A stretch of DNA of 64,000 nucleotides from Saprospiraceae bacterium (GCA_016714445.1 JADJNF010000007.1:248001-312000); one strand, 5' to 3'. Numbered from the stretch's first letter, positions 32,786 to 43,301 are shown. Notes: a model not told the origin generated them from the letters alone. Numbers and translations are program-made.

Positions 32786-35767
32786 TTAGAATTTAGTTTC
32801 TACCCCAAACTGGATTGACTTTGCGATCGGATATGTACCATTATCAAAACCCACTTTAAAAGGACTGCTGCTGTTGGGAAACTCCGGATTGTAACCAGTA
32901 AACGATTGTTTTGTCCAAAGGTTTGTACCTGAAACAAATATACGGAAACTTTCTATTTTTATTTTGGAAAGCAGTGAAACCGGCAAAGAATATCCCAAAC
33001 TTAATGTCCTTAACCTGAAAAAAGAACCATCCTGAATAAACCGGTCACTTGGTCTGTAATTGTGTCCGCCATTGGTCACCCTTGGCTCTGAAGTTGATGG
33101 ATTATCTACTGTCCATGCATCTGCCACATGTGCTTCCCAATTATACACAGCAAATCTTGATGTCTCTTTCTCATTAAACACTTTATTGCCATGTACCCCA
33201 AAAAAATCTGCATTAAAATCCAAACCTTTGTATCCTGCACCAAAATTAAAGCCGTATGTAATTTTTGGAATTGGGCTACCCAAATAAACCCTGTCTTCAG
33301 CATCCAGCTTTCCATTGCCATCGATGTCTTTAAACTTGATATCTCCCGGTTTTTCGCTGCCGAAAATAGCACTGGAAGCAATTTCTTCCGCACTCTGGAA
33401 AATACCTTCTACCTGATATCCATACAGTGCACCAATCGGTAATCCTATGATGGTGTGTGTAGCCGGTTCTCCATTGATAAATGCATCGAATATTTCATTT
33501 TTACCTTTTGCCAATGCCAGTACTTCATTGTTTACTGTAGAAAAATTGATACCTATATTATAATCAAAAGTGCCCGATTGTCTCCAGTTTGCACCCAATT
33601 CTATTCCGCTGTTAAGTACCTCAGCTGTATTAACAAATGGATTATTTTGTGATCCTACGTAGTCCGGAATCGGAACATCCGCAATGATATCATAGGAATG
33701 ACGTCTGTACCAGTCCATCTCCACAGTCAATCTGTCTTTCAAAAACCCTGCTTCAAAACCTATATCAGTCTGATTGGAAACCTCCCATTTCAGGTTAGGA
33801 TTGGAGATGGATAGTTGGGTAGCCCCTTGATTTACACTCTCTCCTGTGCCGAATACCGCATTAAGTCCACTATTGATGATGGCAGAAGTAGGATATCTGT
33901 TGGTCACCGCCTGATTGCCTAATATACCGTAGCTCAATCTGAATTTCAACCGGTCGAAGGTATTGAGTTTCTGAATAAAATCTTCATTGCCCAAATTCCA
34001 GCCGATACTGGCGGACGGAAAATATCCTGTGCGGTTATCCGGGGTAAATCTGCTTGACTTATCCACTCTGAGTGAAGCTGTGAAAAGATATTTATTCTGT
34101 AACGAATAATTGGTTCTGAAAATCAAGGAAACCATGGCTTCATCAGAAGCGCCTCCATAATTGGTCTGCGTAGTATCATTGCCTGAAGATAAATAAATCA
34201 ATTCATCCGCTGTGCCGGGAAAACTTTCTCTTCCTGCGCCAAAAAACTCACTTTCTCTCTCTTCTGCTGTGAAGCCTACCAAAACGCCTAAGGTCTGATC
34301 TTTCCATTCCATATAATAATTTAGGGTCTGCTCCCAAATCCAGTTTTTACTCTCCCCTTTTGCAATACTTAATCTATCCGCTTTATTCAGCTGTGAAGCA
34401 CTGACCTGAAATTTTGGTTCAAAAAATCTGGAACTGTTTTCATTTATATTATACCCAAAATTACTTCTGAATCTGAAATTTTTAAGAAAAGTCACCTCTG
34501 CAAAAAGGTTACCGAGAAGGTTGGTGCTTTTACCATAATTATTACTCTTATAAAACTGATCAGCCACCGGGTTTCCCAATGCCAAGCCAAAAAATGTAGG
34601 GTCAGTAAAATTTTGTTTGTCATCATACACGGTAAGCAATGATGGAATTCTGTATGCTGAAGTGATTACATTTGGTCCGCGTTGATCATTCACTATCGAA
34701 TAAGAAGTATTGTTTCCCAGGGTTAACCAAGGTTTTAGTTTCATTTCAGTATTCAGCCTGAATGCCCCTCGATTATAAGATGTATTTTTCAGAATCCCTT
34801 TCTGATCAAAAAGGTTGGCGCTGAAATTATACGAAATATTATCACTGGCTCCATTGGCTCCAAACTGAACATTGGCCATAGGCGCTGATCTCATGACTTC
34901 TCCCTGCCAGTCCGTGCCTTCTCCGAAAGAAGCAGGATCAGTATAAAAATTGGTTCCTCTCAGTTGATTGTACGCATTGGCAAATTGAGTTCCATTGAGC
35001 AATGCTATCTTTTTGATGGGTTCCTGAATGCCATAATAGGATGACAGAGACAACTGTGCATTTTTACGTTTTTTGCCGTTTTTTGTGGTAATGATGATGA
35101 CCCCATTCGCACCACGACTTCCGTATATTGCGGCAGAAGAAGCGTCTTTTAGCACTTCCAGGCTTTCGACATCCTGAGGGTTGACACTTGAAGCGTCTTC
35201 TGTGATCATACCGTCTATGACGTATAATGGATTACTGTTATTGAGTGTACCTGTACCTCGTACCCTGATCACTGCTCCTGCACCTGGTTGTCCTGATGAT
35301 GGAGCCACATAGACGCCAGGGATTTTACCTTGCAAAGCCTGTTCAACATTAGGCGTGGTCACCCGCTCCAGTTCAGAGCCTTTCAGACTGCTTACTGCAC
35401 CGGTAAGATCGCTTTTTTTCTGTACACCATACCCTACGACTACTATCTGATCTATCAGTACAGACGATTCACTCATACTCACATCTATGACCGATCTGCC
35501 ATTTACAGCTATGGTAATGTCTTCATATCCGATGTATTTTACGATCACAGAGGCATCAGGGGATGAAAGTGTCATGGTATATTTACCGTCAATATCTGTA
35601 ATGGTGCCATTATCTGCCCCCACTTGCTCTATGGTAGCTCCGATAAGAGCTTCATTATTTAAAAGCGCTGTGATCGTACCGCTGATTTTGTGCTGAGCAT
35701 CCACCCATGATGCTGCAAACAAAAGTAGCACCAAAATAAGAACTCTAAATACTTTATTTAACAACAT
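32786..35767 (-). CDS. susC: SusC/RagA-family TonB-linked outer membrane transporter
   Basis: 993 aa. Signal peptide, then a carboxypeptidase-regulatory-like domain (HKISGTITALLNNEALIGAT), a TonB-box region DQIVVVGYGVQKKSDLTGAV, the plug domain (GVYVAPSSGQPGAGAVIRVRG...NPLYVIDGM) and a 22-strand barrel ending SIQFGVETKF. It imports oligosaccharides through the outer membrane with energy from TonB. No extra N-terminal sigma-regulator domain is present, so control probably comes from the Reg_prop regulator upstream. Confidence 0.95.
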   Translation of the reverse strand: MLLNKVFRVLILVLLLFAASWVDAQHKISGTITALLNNEALIGATIEQVGADNGTITDIDGKYTMTLSSPDASVIVKYIGYEDITIAVNGRSVIDVSMSESSVLIDQIVVVGYGVQKKSDLTGAVSSLKGSELERVTTPNVEQALQGKIPGVYVAPSSGQPGAGAVIRVRGTGTLNNSNPLYVIDGMITEDASSVNPQDVESLEVLKDASSAAIYGSRGANGVIIITTKNGKKRKNAQLSLSSYYGIQEPIKKIALLNGTQFANAYNQLRGTNFYTDPASFGEGTDWQGEVMRSAPMANVQFGANGASDNISYNFSANLFDQKGILKNTSYNRGAFRLNTEMKLKPWLTLGNNTSYSIVNDQRGPNVITSAYRIPSLLTVYDDKQNFTDPTFFGLALGNPVADQFYKSNNYGKSTNLLGNLFAEVTFLKNFRFRSNFGYNINENSSRFFEPKFQVSASQLNKADRLSIAKGESKNWIWEQTLNYYMEWKDQTLGVLVGFTAEERESEFFGAGRESFPGTADELIYLSSGNDTTQTNYGGASDEAMVSLIFRTNYSLQNKYLFTASLRVDKSSRFTPDNRTGYFPSASIGWNLGNEDFIQKLNTFDRLKFRLSYGILGNQAVTNRYPTSAIINSGLNAVFGTGESVNQGATQLSISNPNLKWEVSNQTDIGFEAGFLKDRLTVEMDWYRRHSYDIIADVPIPDYVGSQNNPFVNTAEVLNSGIELGANWRQSGTFDYNIGINFSTVNNEVLALAKGKNEIFDAFINGEPATHTIIGLPIGALYGYQVEGIFQSAEEIASSAIFGSEKPGDIKFKDIDGNGKLDAEDRVYLGSPIPKITYGFNFGAGYKGLDFNADFFGVHGNKVFNEKETSRFAVYNWEAHVADAWTVDNPSTSEPRVTNGGHNYRPSDRFIQDGSFFRLRTLSLGYSLPVSLLSKIKIESFRIFVSGTNLWTKQSFTGYNPEFPNSSSPFKVGFDNGTYPIAKSIQFGVETKF

Positions 35768-35865
35768 GGTCCTTTAGATTTACTTGGTTAAAAATACACT
35801 TGTTTTATTTGTTGTATCAGAATTACTTCCTACAAAAATATGAAATTCTCCGGCTTCGGTGGTTT

Positions 35866-38019
35866 TTACCATTTTTGGTCGTAAAATTCAAAATCATTTT
35901 TTGAAAGGACAAATTCTACTTTTTTTGTTTCCCCTTTTTTTATCATCAGTTTCTTGAATGCTTTGAGTTCTTTCACAGGTCGGGTTACAGAAGCCACCAA
36001 ATCCCTGATGTATAACTGTACCACTTCTTCACCATCAAAATTGCCAGTATTGGAAACATTGACAGATATGGTCACCTGGTCGGCATCTGAAAAACTAGAT
36101 TTATTTGTCATTGGTGTGCTGTAGGTAAAAGTAGTATAACTCAGACCATACCCAAAAGAATACAGTGGAGTATTAGGTGCATCAATGTATTTGGTAGTGT
36201 ATTTATCAGTGGGATTTAAAGGCCTGCCTGTGTTTTTGTGGTTGTAATAGATCGGAATCTGCCCTTCGTGACGTGGAAAACTCATTGGCAATTTGCCTGA
36301 AGGATTATAATCTCCATAAACAATATCTGCCAAAGCAGTTCCGGCCTGTGTACCTAGCCACCAGGCTTCAAGTATCGCATCTGAATTCATTTCTACCTCA
36401 TTTAGTATCAAAGGTCGACCATTCATTATTATAGTTATGATAGGTTTGCCTGTAGCCTTGAGTGCTTTGAGCAAATCTTCCTGTACCCCAGGTATACGAA
36501 TCATGGTTTTAGACGCTGCTTCTCCACTCAAGTCTTTATGCTCCCCAATGGCCACGATGATGATATCTGATGCCCGGGCTTTTTCAAGAACAATATTAAA
36601 TTGTGACTTGTCTGTTCCCTCAATTTCGCATCCTTTAACATGTTCGAACGTATAATTGCCTGATGCAGGATGCTGACGAAGACCTTCATACAAACTGACA
36701 CAATGTCTACCTTCTCCTGAAGCTGACCAGGCTCCAATCAGATTGTTTTTATCATCAGCCAAAGGACCAGTGACAAAAATTTTCATAGGTTTTTTTGCCA
36801 GGGGCAGAACACCGGTATTCTTAAGCAAAACTACGGACTTTTTAGCCATATCTTTACTGGCATCCAAATGCTCTTTGGTCATTATGGTGTTGCTTTCTCT
36901 TACTTTGTCAGAAAATTTATATGGGTTTTCAAAAAGTCCCAGTTCTTTTTTAAGTCGGAGAATGCTTCTCACACTGGCGTCAATTTTTTCCATTTTTATA
37001 CGGCCATCAGTGATACCAATTTTTATTTTTTCCTGAAATGCAGCACTTTGCATGTCCATATCTACACCTGCATTTACAGCCATAATACCTGCATCTGTCT
37101 GATCTTTAGCTACACCATGGTTTACCATTTCATTGATAGATGTATAATCCGTTACTACAAACCCATCAAATCCCCATTCATTTCTAAGGATTTCTGTCAA
37201 TAAATATTTACTGCCAGTTGCAGGGACACCATCATAATCATTAAATGAAGTCATCACTGTTTTAGCTCCAGCTTTTATAGCTGCTTCATAAGTCGGTAAG
37301 TAAGTTTCTCTGAATACTCTTTCACTAATTTCAACAGAATTATAATCTCTTCCGGCAATGGGGGCACCATAGGCTGCAAAATGTTTTACACAAGCCAACA
37401 ATCTATCCGATTTGCCAAACCCATCCCCTTGAATCCCCCGGACTCTGGCTTCTGCAATTCTGCTTCCAAGATAGGTATCTTCTCCGGCTCCTTCCATCAC
37501 TCTACCCCATCTTGGTTCGCGGCTGATATCTACCATAGGTGCAAAAGTCCAATGTAAACCAGAAGCAGCCGCTTCCTTTGACATAATATAGGCTGATCTT
37601 TCTATGGCTTGCAAATCCCAACTCGCTGCCTCACCCATAGGAATGGGGAACATCGTCTTGTAGCCATGGATGACATCATATCCAAAAAGTAATGGAATTT
37701 TCAACCGGGTTTCTTCGACTGCTATCTTTTGCAATCTGGTCGTAAAATCTACTGTATGACTGTTGAATAATGCTCCACAACGTCCTGTTTTGATATCATC
37801 CTGATACCCGCCACGTATGGTAGGACCAGTAGACTCCCAATCTGTGGTGTATAAAGTCATCTGGCCCAGTTTCTCGTCCAAAGTCATCTTTGATATCAAT
37901 TGCTCAATAAAAGGATCCGGCTTGGAAGAATCCACCATTTTTGTAACATTCTTTGGAGAACAAGCTGCCATAAAGAACGTTATGACTATCACATTTAATA
38001 TTATTATTTTCATATACAT
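35866..38019 (-). CDS. GH3 beta-glucosidase lipoprotein
   Basis: 717 aa with a lipoprotein signal (FFMAAC). The N-terminal TIM barrel has KMTLDEKLGQMTLY, WTFAPMVDISREPRWGR and GFDGFVVTDYTS with the nucleophile Asp. An alpha/beta sandwich follows (KKSVVLLKNTGVLPL), then a C-terminal Fn3-like domain (VSNTGNFDGEEVVQLYI). It releases glucose from oligosaccharide ends, probably in the periplasm or at the membrane surface. In a locus with GH144-like enzymes, sophoro-oligosaccharides are a likely substrate. Confidence 0.92.
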   Translation of the reverse strand: MYMKIIILNVIVITFFMAACSPKNVTKMVDSSKPDPFIEQLISKMTLDEKLGQMTLYTTDWESTGPTIRGGYQDDIKTGRCGALFNSHTVDFTTRLQKIAVEETRLKIPLLFGYDVIHGYKTMFPIPMGEAASWDLQAIERSAYIMSKEAAASGLHWTFAPMVDISREPRWGRVMEGAGEDTYLGSRIAEARVRGIQGDGFGKSDRLLACVKHFAAYGAPIAGRDYNSVEISERVFRETYLPTYEAAIKAGAKTVMTSFNDYDGVPATGSKYLLTEILRNEWGFDGFVVTDYTSINEMVNHGVAKDQTDAGIMAVNAGVDMDMQSAAFQEKIKIGITDGRIKMEKIDASVRSILRLKKELGLFENPYKFSDKVRESNTIMTKEHLDASKDMAKKSVVLLKNTGVLPLAKKPMKIFVTGPLADDKNNLIGAWSASGEGRHCVSLYEGLRQHPASGNYTFEHVKGCEIEGTDKSQFNIVLEKARASDIIIVAIGEHKDLSGEAASKTMIRIPGVQEDLLKALKATGKPIITIIMNGRPLILNEVEMNSDAILEAWWLGTQAGTALADIVYGDYNPSGKLPMSFPRHEGQIPIYYNHKNTGRPLNPTDKYTTKYIDAPNTPLYSFGYGLSYTTFTYSTPMTNKSSFSDADQVTISVNVSNTGNFDGEEVVQLYIRDLVASVTRPVKELKAFKKLMIKKGETKKVEFVLSKNDFEFYDQKW

Positions 38020-38125
38020 ATTATTTTGGACCTCTCTAGGGTCTAGTTACATTAAGATTTGACTTTTTATTTTTACTGATATTGAAATTAAAGCCTGCAA
38101 CATTCACTCATTTTAAAATTTTATT

Positions 38126-38212
38126 ATTCATTCCTTCATTCACTCATTCACTCATTCTATTATTCATTTACTCATTCTATCATTCATTTACTCATTCTAT
38201 CATTCATTTCCC
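38126..38212. repeat. 20-bp tandem repeat at a gene end
   Basis: Two exact units ATTCATTTACTCATTCTATC at 38162-38181 and 38182-38201, plus degenerate CATTCA/CTCATT units on both sides. It overlaps the stop codon region of the GH144-like lipoprotein gene and separates it from the GH3 gene. Confidence 0.85.
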
Positions 38213-39571
38213 CAACCAACCACCGGAAAATCCTGCTTTCTTCAGGCCAGCGATGATATAAGGATTTTTTTTCATTACATTCCAGATCAATTCGTTCTCA
38301 TGATTTTGTATCTGCAAAATTATTGGTCCCTGATCTATTCCCAAATAGTCGACATCAAACCATCCATCAGGATATGTTTCATCTTTATAGGTTAAGTTGA
38401 ACGCATCTTTAAATCCATATTCTCCTATTAATTTGTCATGGTATGTATTCCACATGTATTCAAGACATTTTTCAGACTCTTCAGGTGTAAAAGGGAAAGA
38501 TCCACCAGCAGCGGTAGGCGAAATGGTTCCATCATCGACTATCTGAATGCTGGCTGCCCCTCTGGCCCGGTAATCAAAAAACTGTCTTTCTTTTCCTTCA
38601 ATTTGTATCTTTTTATTTGCAGGTCCGTCACAGGCCGTGAGTCCCCAGCAATTTTCCCCATACCCCATCCAGCTACCAGGATTTGCTATACAATATGCCT
38701 TGTTGGATAACGTGGCCTTTCGGGAATTATTAAAATAGTCATCATTATTTGCTGTCATAAAACTATCTCTGATATCTCTAAAATCGATCCATATAGGACT
38801 GTATTGATGACCAAATAAAGGATCAAACTGAACGTTTTTTTGTCCGTAAAATGAATCCACAGGATATGTCTCACACCATTTGCTCCAGGATTGTTCAGGT
38901 ATGGGGTGTGTAGGAGAACCCATAGCCATGATAAGTAATACCATTGCTTCGTTATACCCTTTCCAATCGCTCTCTATAAACCCTCTTTCAGGATGCCAAC
39001 CCATACTCATCTTGCCGTTATCTTTCATCATCCAGTTCCAGTCAACGCGTCTGAATAATTTATCAGCCAATATTCGGATGGCCTGCTCTGTTGGATCATT
39101 TTCATCATCAAAATAGGACATACAACTCAGAACTCCTGCCATAAGTAATCCGGTATCTATGGAAGATAATTCTACGGTTTTGTATCTTTTAGCATCTTTC
39201 AGATTCAAAAAATGGTAGAAGAAACCTTTGTGTCCGCTGATGCCGCTGGATTCAGGCCCCTGAGGCAGATCCCATAAAATTTGAAGTGTTTTTTTTACAC
39301 GATCTCGCCCTTCCTGTCGACTTATATATTTGTTTTCAATGCCTGTGATATAAGCACTTAAACCAAAACCAGTGGCAGCAATGCTGGAAAAAGTGAGCGT
39401 AGGGTATCTGTCCGGAATTTGAAAATTAGTGGAATCAGCGAGCTTCCAAAAATAGTTGAAAGTACGGGATTTGAGTTCTTCTCTTGAATAAGGTATAGCG
39501 TTATTTGCCGGCTTTACAGAACAAGACAGCAAAACTGATACCAATATAAAAATATAAAAGTTTCGTATCAT
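38204..39571 (-). CDS. GH144-like glucoamylase-family lipoprotein
   Basis: 455 aa with a lipoprotein signal (VSVLLSC). It holds only the glycoamylase-like catalytic barrel: RTFNYFWKLADSTNFQIPDRY, AATGFGLSAYITGIENKYIS, FYHFLNL, SSIDTGLLMAGVL and GYNEAMVLLIMAMGSP. The similar enzyme at 29390 has extra Fn3 and T9SS domains, so one is a periplasm-facing lipoprotein and the other surface-exported. This resembles the two-step design of PULs, outside cutting then inside cutting. Substrate beta-1,2-glucan is inferred from family and context. Confidence 0.82.
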   Translation of the reverse strand: MIRNFYIFILVSVLLSCSVKPANNAIPYSREELKSRTFNYFWKLADSTNFQIPDRYPTLTFSSIAATGFGLSAYITGIENKYISRQEGRDRVKKTLQILWDLPQGPESSGISGHKGFFYHFLNLKDAKRYKTVELSSIDTGLLMAGVLSCMSYFDDENDPTEQAIRILADKLFRRVDWNWMMKDNGKMSMGWHPERGFIESDWKGYNEAMVLLIMAMGSPTHPIPEQSWSKWCETYPVDSFYGQKNVQFDPLFGHQYSPIWIDFRDIRDSFMTANNDDYFNNSRKATLSNKAYCIANPGSWMGYGENCWGLTACDGPANKKIQIEGKERQFFDYRARGAASIQIVDDGTISPTAAGGSFPFTPEESEKCLEYMWNTYHDKLIGEYGFKDAFNLTYKDETYPDGWFDVDYLGIDQGPIILQIQNHENELIWNVMKKNPYIIAGLKKAGFSGGWLGK

Positions 39572-39848
39572 TATCCGATTTAGTTAATGGATTCTAAAAT
39601 GATAGTCATAAAACGCACATTCATCTAATGAAAATCAGAAAAAATACTTAAGCGTGAATTCAGGAACTCAGTTATACTGAATTTGTTTACTTACGGTCTG
39701 TTTGTTTAAGTTTTGGCAAAATAAATTTACTTCAATCATAGATTTGTATTTTGTTTTGACCAAAGTGTTTTATATTTATATAAATATCAAATGGATTACC
39801 CTCTTTATGAGATCATCTGATCCTTTTAAAATGCAATACGGTAAGAAG
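39572..39848. other. Intergenic region within the PUL
   Basis: About 280 AT-rich bases without a gene. I see no perfect TANNTTTG box for the GH144-like gene downstream. Confidence 0.4.
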
Positions 39849-39879
39849 TAAGGGGAAACATTTACAACGTCTCCCCTTA
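39849..39879 (-). terminator. Hairpin after the six-module surface protein
   Basis: TAAGGGGA (39849-39856) and TCCCCTTA (39872-39879) form a perfect eight-base stem just past the stop at 39895. The T-tail is weak, so it may be a partial terminator. Confidence 0.5.
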
Positions 39880-39894
39880 TTCTTAATTCACATT

Positions 39895-41709
39895 TTACAT
39901 CTTTATAAATCTAGCCTGAGCTGTAGGCTGATTTTTGTCATTATAACCCATGATGAAATATGCACCTGCAGGAAGTGCTGAAACATCGATATGACTTAAA
40001 TTTTGATTGCTGTTCCAAAGTTTGGCTACTCTTTGACCATAGACATTAAAAATATCAGTGGACTTAAGTGATGCTGCATTTTCTATTCGCAAAACATCAG
40101 AAACCGGATTTGGAGAAACAGACAACAACTCAAGTTTTGGAGCGTCAAACACGCTTGAAGACTGACCACAGTCACTGCTTTCCAGTCTTATATCATCAAA
40201 ATAATATACTACGTCTTCTGAAGGTAAATTGAGGATGTCAAAAATCCATGTTAATCTGGCATATTGACCGGCAGGATCTATAGGTGTAGGAGCTGCAGAA
40301 AAATCCCATGACAACTCTTCCCATTCATTGATCTTAGTATTAGCTACCGTCACATCACCCGAACCACCAGGAAAGCCTGCTACCAATGGTTTTTCAACCT
40401 TCAAAGTAATTGTAGTAATTTTTGGAGATAAAATTTTTGCTTTTATTACTGTATTGGCACCAAACTTTATGTATGACTCAAGATCAGTGTACATTCCCTG
40501 CCAAGGTTGTTCGCCTGATGCTTTTTCAGTCGCTTTACCTACTTTGTCAGATGTGTTGATACCTGCTTTCAGCGGATTGTCCACCTGCTCAAAAGCGCCT
40601 GAATTGTCTGCAGGGAAATAATTCCAAACATTTGATTCAAATGCAGGGTTGTCATAATTTACCAAACAACCATCATAGGGAGCATGAGCGAACTTAATGT
40701 TATCAATAAAATAATCATCAACAGTCGTTGTTTCTACACCTCCATTAAAGAAGAAACAAACTCGTTTGTGGTCATTTCCACTTTCTCCTGAGAAATCTGC
40801 AGAAAGTGTTTCCCAATCATTTGCAATAGTAATGGCAGTCCAGATTTCTTTTGCAGGACTTGAGCCTCCTTCCAATTTCAATAATACAGGAACAGCGGCT
40901 GTAGATAATACCTGCAATTCCAATTGGTTGAATACAGTCAGGTCAATTCCTTCCGGGAAATTAACACAAAGTGCAGACCATGGCTGGTTTGGCTGATCTT
41001 TATATAATCCTACTTTGGTCGAACTGTTAGCAGCGGTAAGTTTTGGATTATTTACCGCAGCAATAAGTTCCGCTCCTGCACCATATTCATAATTTCTTTG
41101 ACATTCGAAGTCGTCCACAATATTATTTATAGTTACTGCACCTTCGCAAGGATCTACGGTTGAGTCACCTTGTCTTAAATTGTCAAAATAGAATACTTTA
41201 CCTTCTTCAGCAACGCCTGGATTAAATATGAGTTTTAATGCAGCCCAATCCGTCACTGCCTGAAAATCTGAGAAATCAAATGACATGGTCTCCCAACTTC
41301 CAGGAGTAGTTACATCTCTGGTTACTTCCTTGTTGCCGGAAGATGCACTTTCTAGTTGGAAAGTAACAGATGTACTTCCTACCGGTGCCCACACATCAAG
41401 ATTATATTGTGGCTTGTCAGTAATATCGATCGCTCCGGGTGCCACTGCTGCTAATGTGGAGAAAGGAGAAACTCCTTTGGTATATTTACCCACTTTGGAT
41501 GAAGCGTTTACTCCGGAAGCATCAGGATTATTGACGACTTCAAATAATCCATGGATCAATGTTTGCTGATCAAGTGGTTCCCACGGAAGTGTAGCTCCTG
41601 CTTCGAAATTTTCAATGTCTGTCACTGTTTTTTCAGCCCAGGTCAGGTCATCAATATAATACACATCGCCTGGTGCCGGATCATTTCCTGCATTAAAAAA
41701 CAAAATCAT
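39895..41709 (-). CDS. Multi-module surface protein, C-terminal part with T9SS sorting domain (frameshifted)
   Basis: 604 aa without a signal peptide. It begins with the missing end of module 3 (ILFFNAGNDPAPGDVYYIDDL), then three more modules of about 150 residues, each with a DFE/NFE start, an N-S-S/T-KVGK turn, PVLLKLEGG-type strand, WETLSADFS and YFIDNI/YFDDI end. The last 75 residues (LLSVSPNPVSDVLRI...ARFIKM) are a T9SS type A sorting domain. The modules look like beta-sandwich carbohydrate-binding domains. The ATG at 41709 overlaps the upstream stop (ATGA); I read both as one gene split by a single-base change in six A. Confidence 0.82.
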   Translation of the reverse strand: MILFFNAGNDPAPGDVYYIDDLTWAEKTVTDIENFEAGATLPWEPLDQQTLIHGLFEVVNNPDASGVNASSKVGKYTKGVSPFSTLAAVAPGAIDITDKPQYNLDVWAPVGSTSVTFQLESASSGNKEVTRDVTTPGSWETMSFDFSDFQAVTDWAALKLIFNPGVAEEGKVFYFDNLRQGDSTVDPCEGAVTINNIVDDFECQRNYEYGAGAELIAAVNNPKLTAANSSTKVGLYKDQPNQPWSALCVNFPEGIDLTVFNQLELQVLSTAAVPVLLKLEGGSSPAKEIWTAITIANDWETLSADFSGESGNDHKRVCFFFNGGVETTTVDDYFIDNIKFAHAPYDGCLVNYDNPAFESNVWNYFPADNSGAFEQVDNPLKAGINTSDKVGKATEKASGEQPWQGMYTDLESYIKFGANTVIKAKILSPKITTITLKVEKPLVAGFPGGSGDVTVANTKINEWEELSWDFSAAPTPIDPAGQYARLTWIFDILNLPSEDVVYYFDDIRLESSDCGQSSSVFDAPKLELLSVSPNPVSDVLRIENAASLKSTDIFNVYGQRVAKLWNSNQNLSHIDVSALPAGAYFIMGYNDKNQPTAQARFIKM

Positions 41710-43058
41710 TTTTTATGATTAGCTAATGCTTGTGAACTGAAGTCAGCGATGTACTGCACCCATTTATTGGTTTCTACGATATCAATCCAAACTTCACTTG
41801 CACCAGAAGCACCACCTTCCAGCTTTGCTAAAACTCTGGTCGCTTTAGAAGACCAAATTTTAATGTTAAATTGATTTTTGGTTTCAAGATTAACAGCATT
41901 TTGATATTCCCATAACAAACCATTCCATGGTTCTCCTAACTGATCAACAAATTTACCAACTTTGGTAGAACCATTGACCGCATCAGCACCTGGATTAGGG
42001 ATCACTGTTAAGCTATCCCAACCATTAACATAAGTTGCATTTCTATTACATTCAAAATCATCCAAAATACTAGCATCAAGTTCTTTACCTGCACATTCAC
42101 CTTGTGAAACGGCATAAAAGTTGTCAAAATGATATACATCGGCGCTGGTTTCTACGCCAGGGTCAAAAAACAAAATGGCTTTGGTCAGGTGTTTAAAATC
42201 CTTTGCAGATGACAAATCAAATGTGTACTCCTGCCATGCATTGGTCAGACCAATATTTGCAATTTTTTCAACGGCTGGACCAGCACCTTCTAATTTTAAT
42301 AATACCTGAGTGGGTGCACTGGCATGAATTTGCAATTTGAGTTGGTTCAGAACACTCAAATCAAATGGTGTAGCTTTTTCAGCCAGTAACAAACTATAGG
42401 AGTGCGCACCCGATTTTGTATATTTACCTACTTTGGCGGTTGAGTTTACACTATTTGGAGCTGGATTGTCTATCGGAGCTTCAAGCGTTCCGTCAAATGC
42501 ATTCCAACCTAACTCATTACCAGTTTCAAATGTCTCAAACACTTCTTTTGCTTCTACACCTCTGATGTCATCAAAATAAAATGAACTAAAAGCTGGCGTT
42601 GTAAAAGGATTAAATGCCAATAAAACTTTAGTATGTGCTGTAGTAGATGCGGCAGAAAAGTCTACTGAGTATTCCACCCATTTTTCTGTTACTGTGATAT
42701 CAATAAATTTTTCAATGGCAGTTCCTCCACCTTCAAATTTTAATAAAGCTCTGGTAGCTACCGGTGACCATATTTTAATTTTCATCAGATTAAACTGACT
42801 AAGGTCCGCCGGGGTGGCAAAATCTCCCAGTCCAAAACAAAAATCAGAAATACCATCATTGGTAAACTTCCCTACAAAGTCGCTGGAATTTACAGCATCT
42901 TTTGCAGGATTTGCGATTGGCCCCTCATAAACCAGACCATTTAAAGCATTCCAGGTAATTTTGGATGCTCCGCCTTCAAAGTCTTCGTAAGTAATTTGTG
43001 CTTGAGTAGTCAATACACCACTTATGAGTAAAACCCATACTAGTAAATGTTTCATCAT
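41706..43058 (-). CDS. Multi-module surface protein, N-terminal part with signal peptide (frameshifted)
   Basis: 450 aa with a signal peptide (MMKHLLVWVLLISGVLTTQAQ) and two and a half copies of the about 150-residue module found in the next frame. The last line, WIDIVETNKWVQYIADFSSQALANHKK, stops in the middle of module 3; the continuation ILFFNAG is in the overlapping frame. Joined, the protein would be about 1050 aa with six modules and a T9SS signal. As written, this half would be secreted without a sorting domain. It is likely the surface glycan-binding protein of the PUL. Confidence 0.82.
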   Translation of the reverse strand: MMKHLLVWVLLISGVLTTQAQITYEDFEGGASKITWNALNGLVYEGPIANPAKDAVNSSDFVGKFTNDGISDFCFGLGDFATPADLSQFNLMKIKIWSPVATRALLKFEGGGTAIEKFIDITVTEKWVEYSVDFSAASTTAHTKVLLAFNPFTTPAFSSFYFDDIRGVEAKEVFETFETGNELGWNAFDGTLEAPIDNPAPNSVNSTAKVGKYTKSGAHSYSLLLAEKATPFDLSVLNQLKLQIHASAPTQVLLKLEGAGPAVEKIANIGLTNAWQEYTFDLSSAKDFKHLTKAILFFDPGVETSADVYHFDNFYAVSQGECAGKELDASILDDFECNRNATYVNGWDSLTVIPNPGADAVNGSTKVGKFVDQLGEPWNGLLWEYQNAVNLETKNQFNIKIWSSKATRVLAKLEGGASGASEVWIDIVETNKWVQYIADFSSQALANHKK

Positions 43059-43301
43059 TCTAAGATATTTTGTTGGTGAAAAAAAATTGAAATAATTTAA
43101 ACATTCATTTATTACACCACAAAATAATCAATCGTATTTGATACCTGCCTTTTAAAGCGATATCAAAATGAAATTTTCTTCTGTGGCTAAATGATAGCAC
43201 AATATTACTTAAAATAAATCATTAAAGCAAAAAAAAAGACTACGCCATGACTACGCCAAAGTAATTTTCATGGTTTTTCTGTATGAACTGGAAAAAAAAA
43301 G

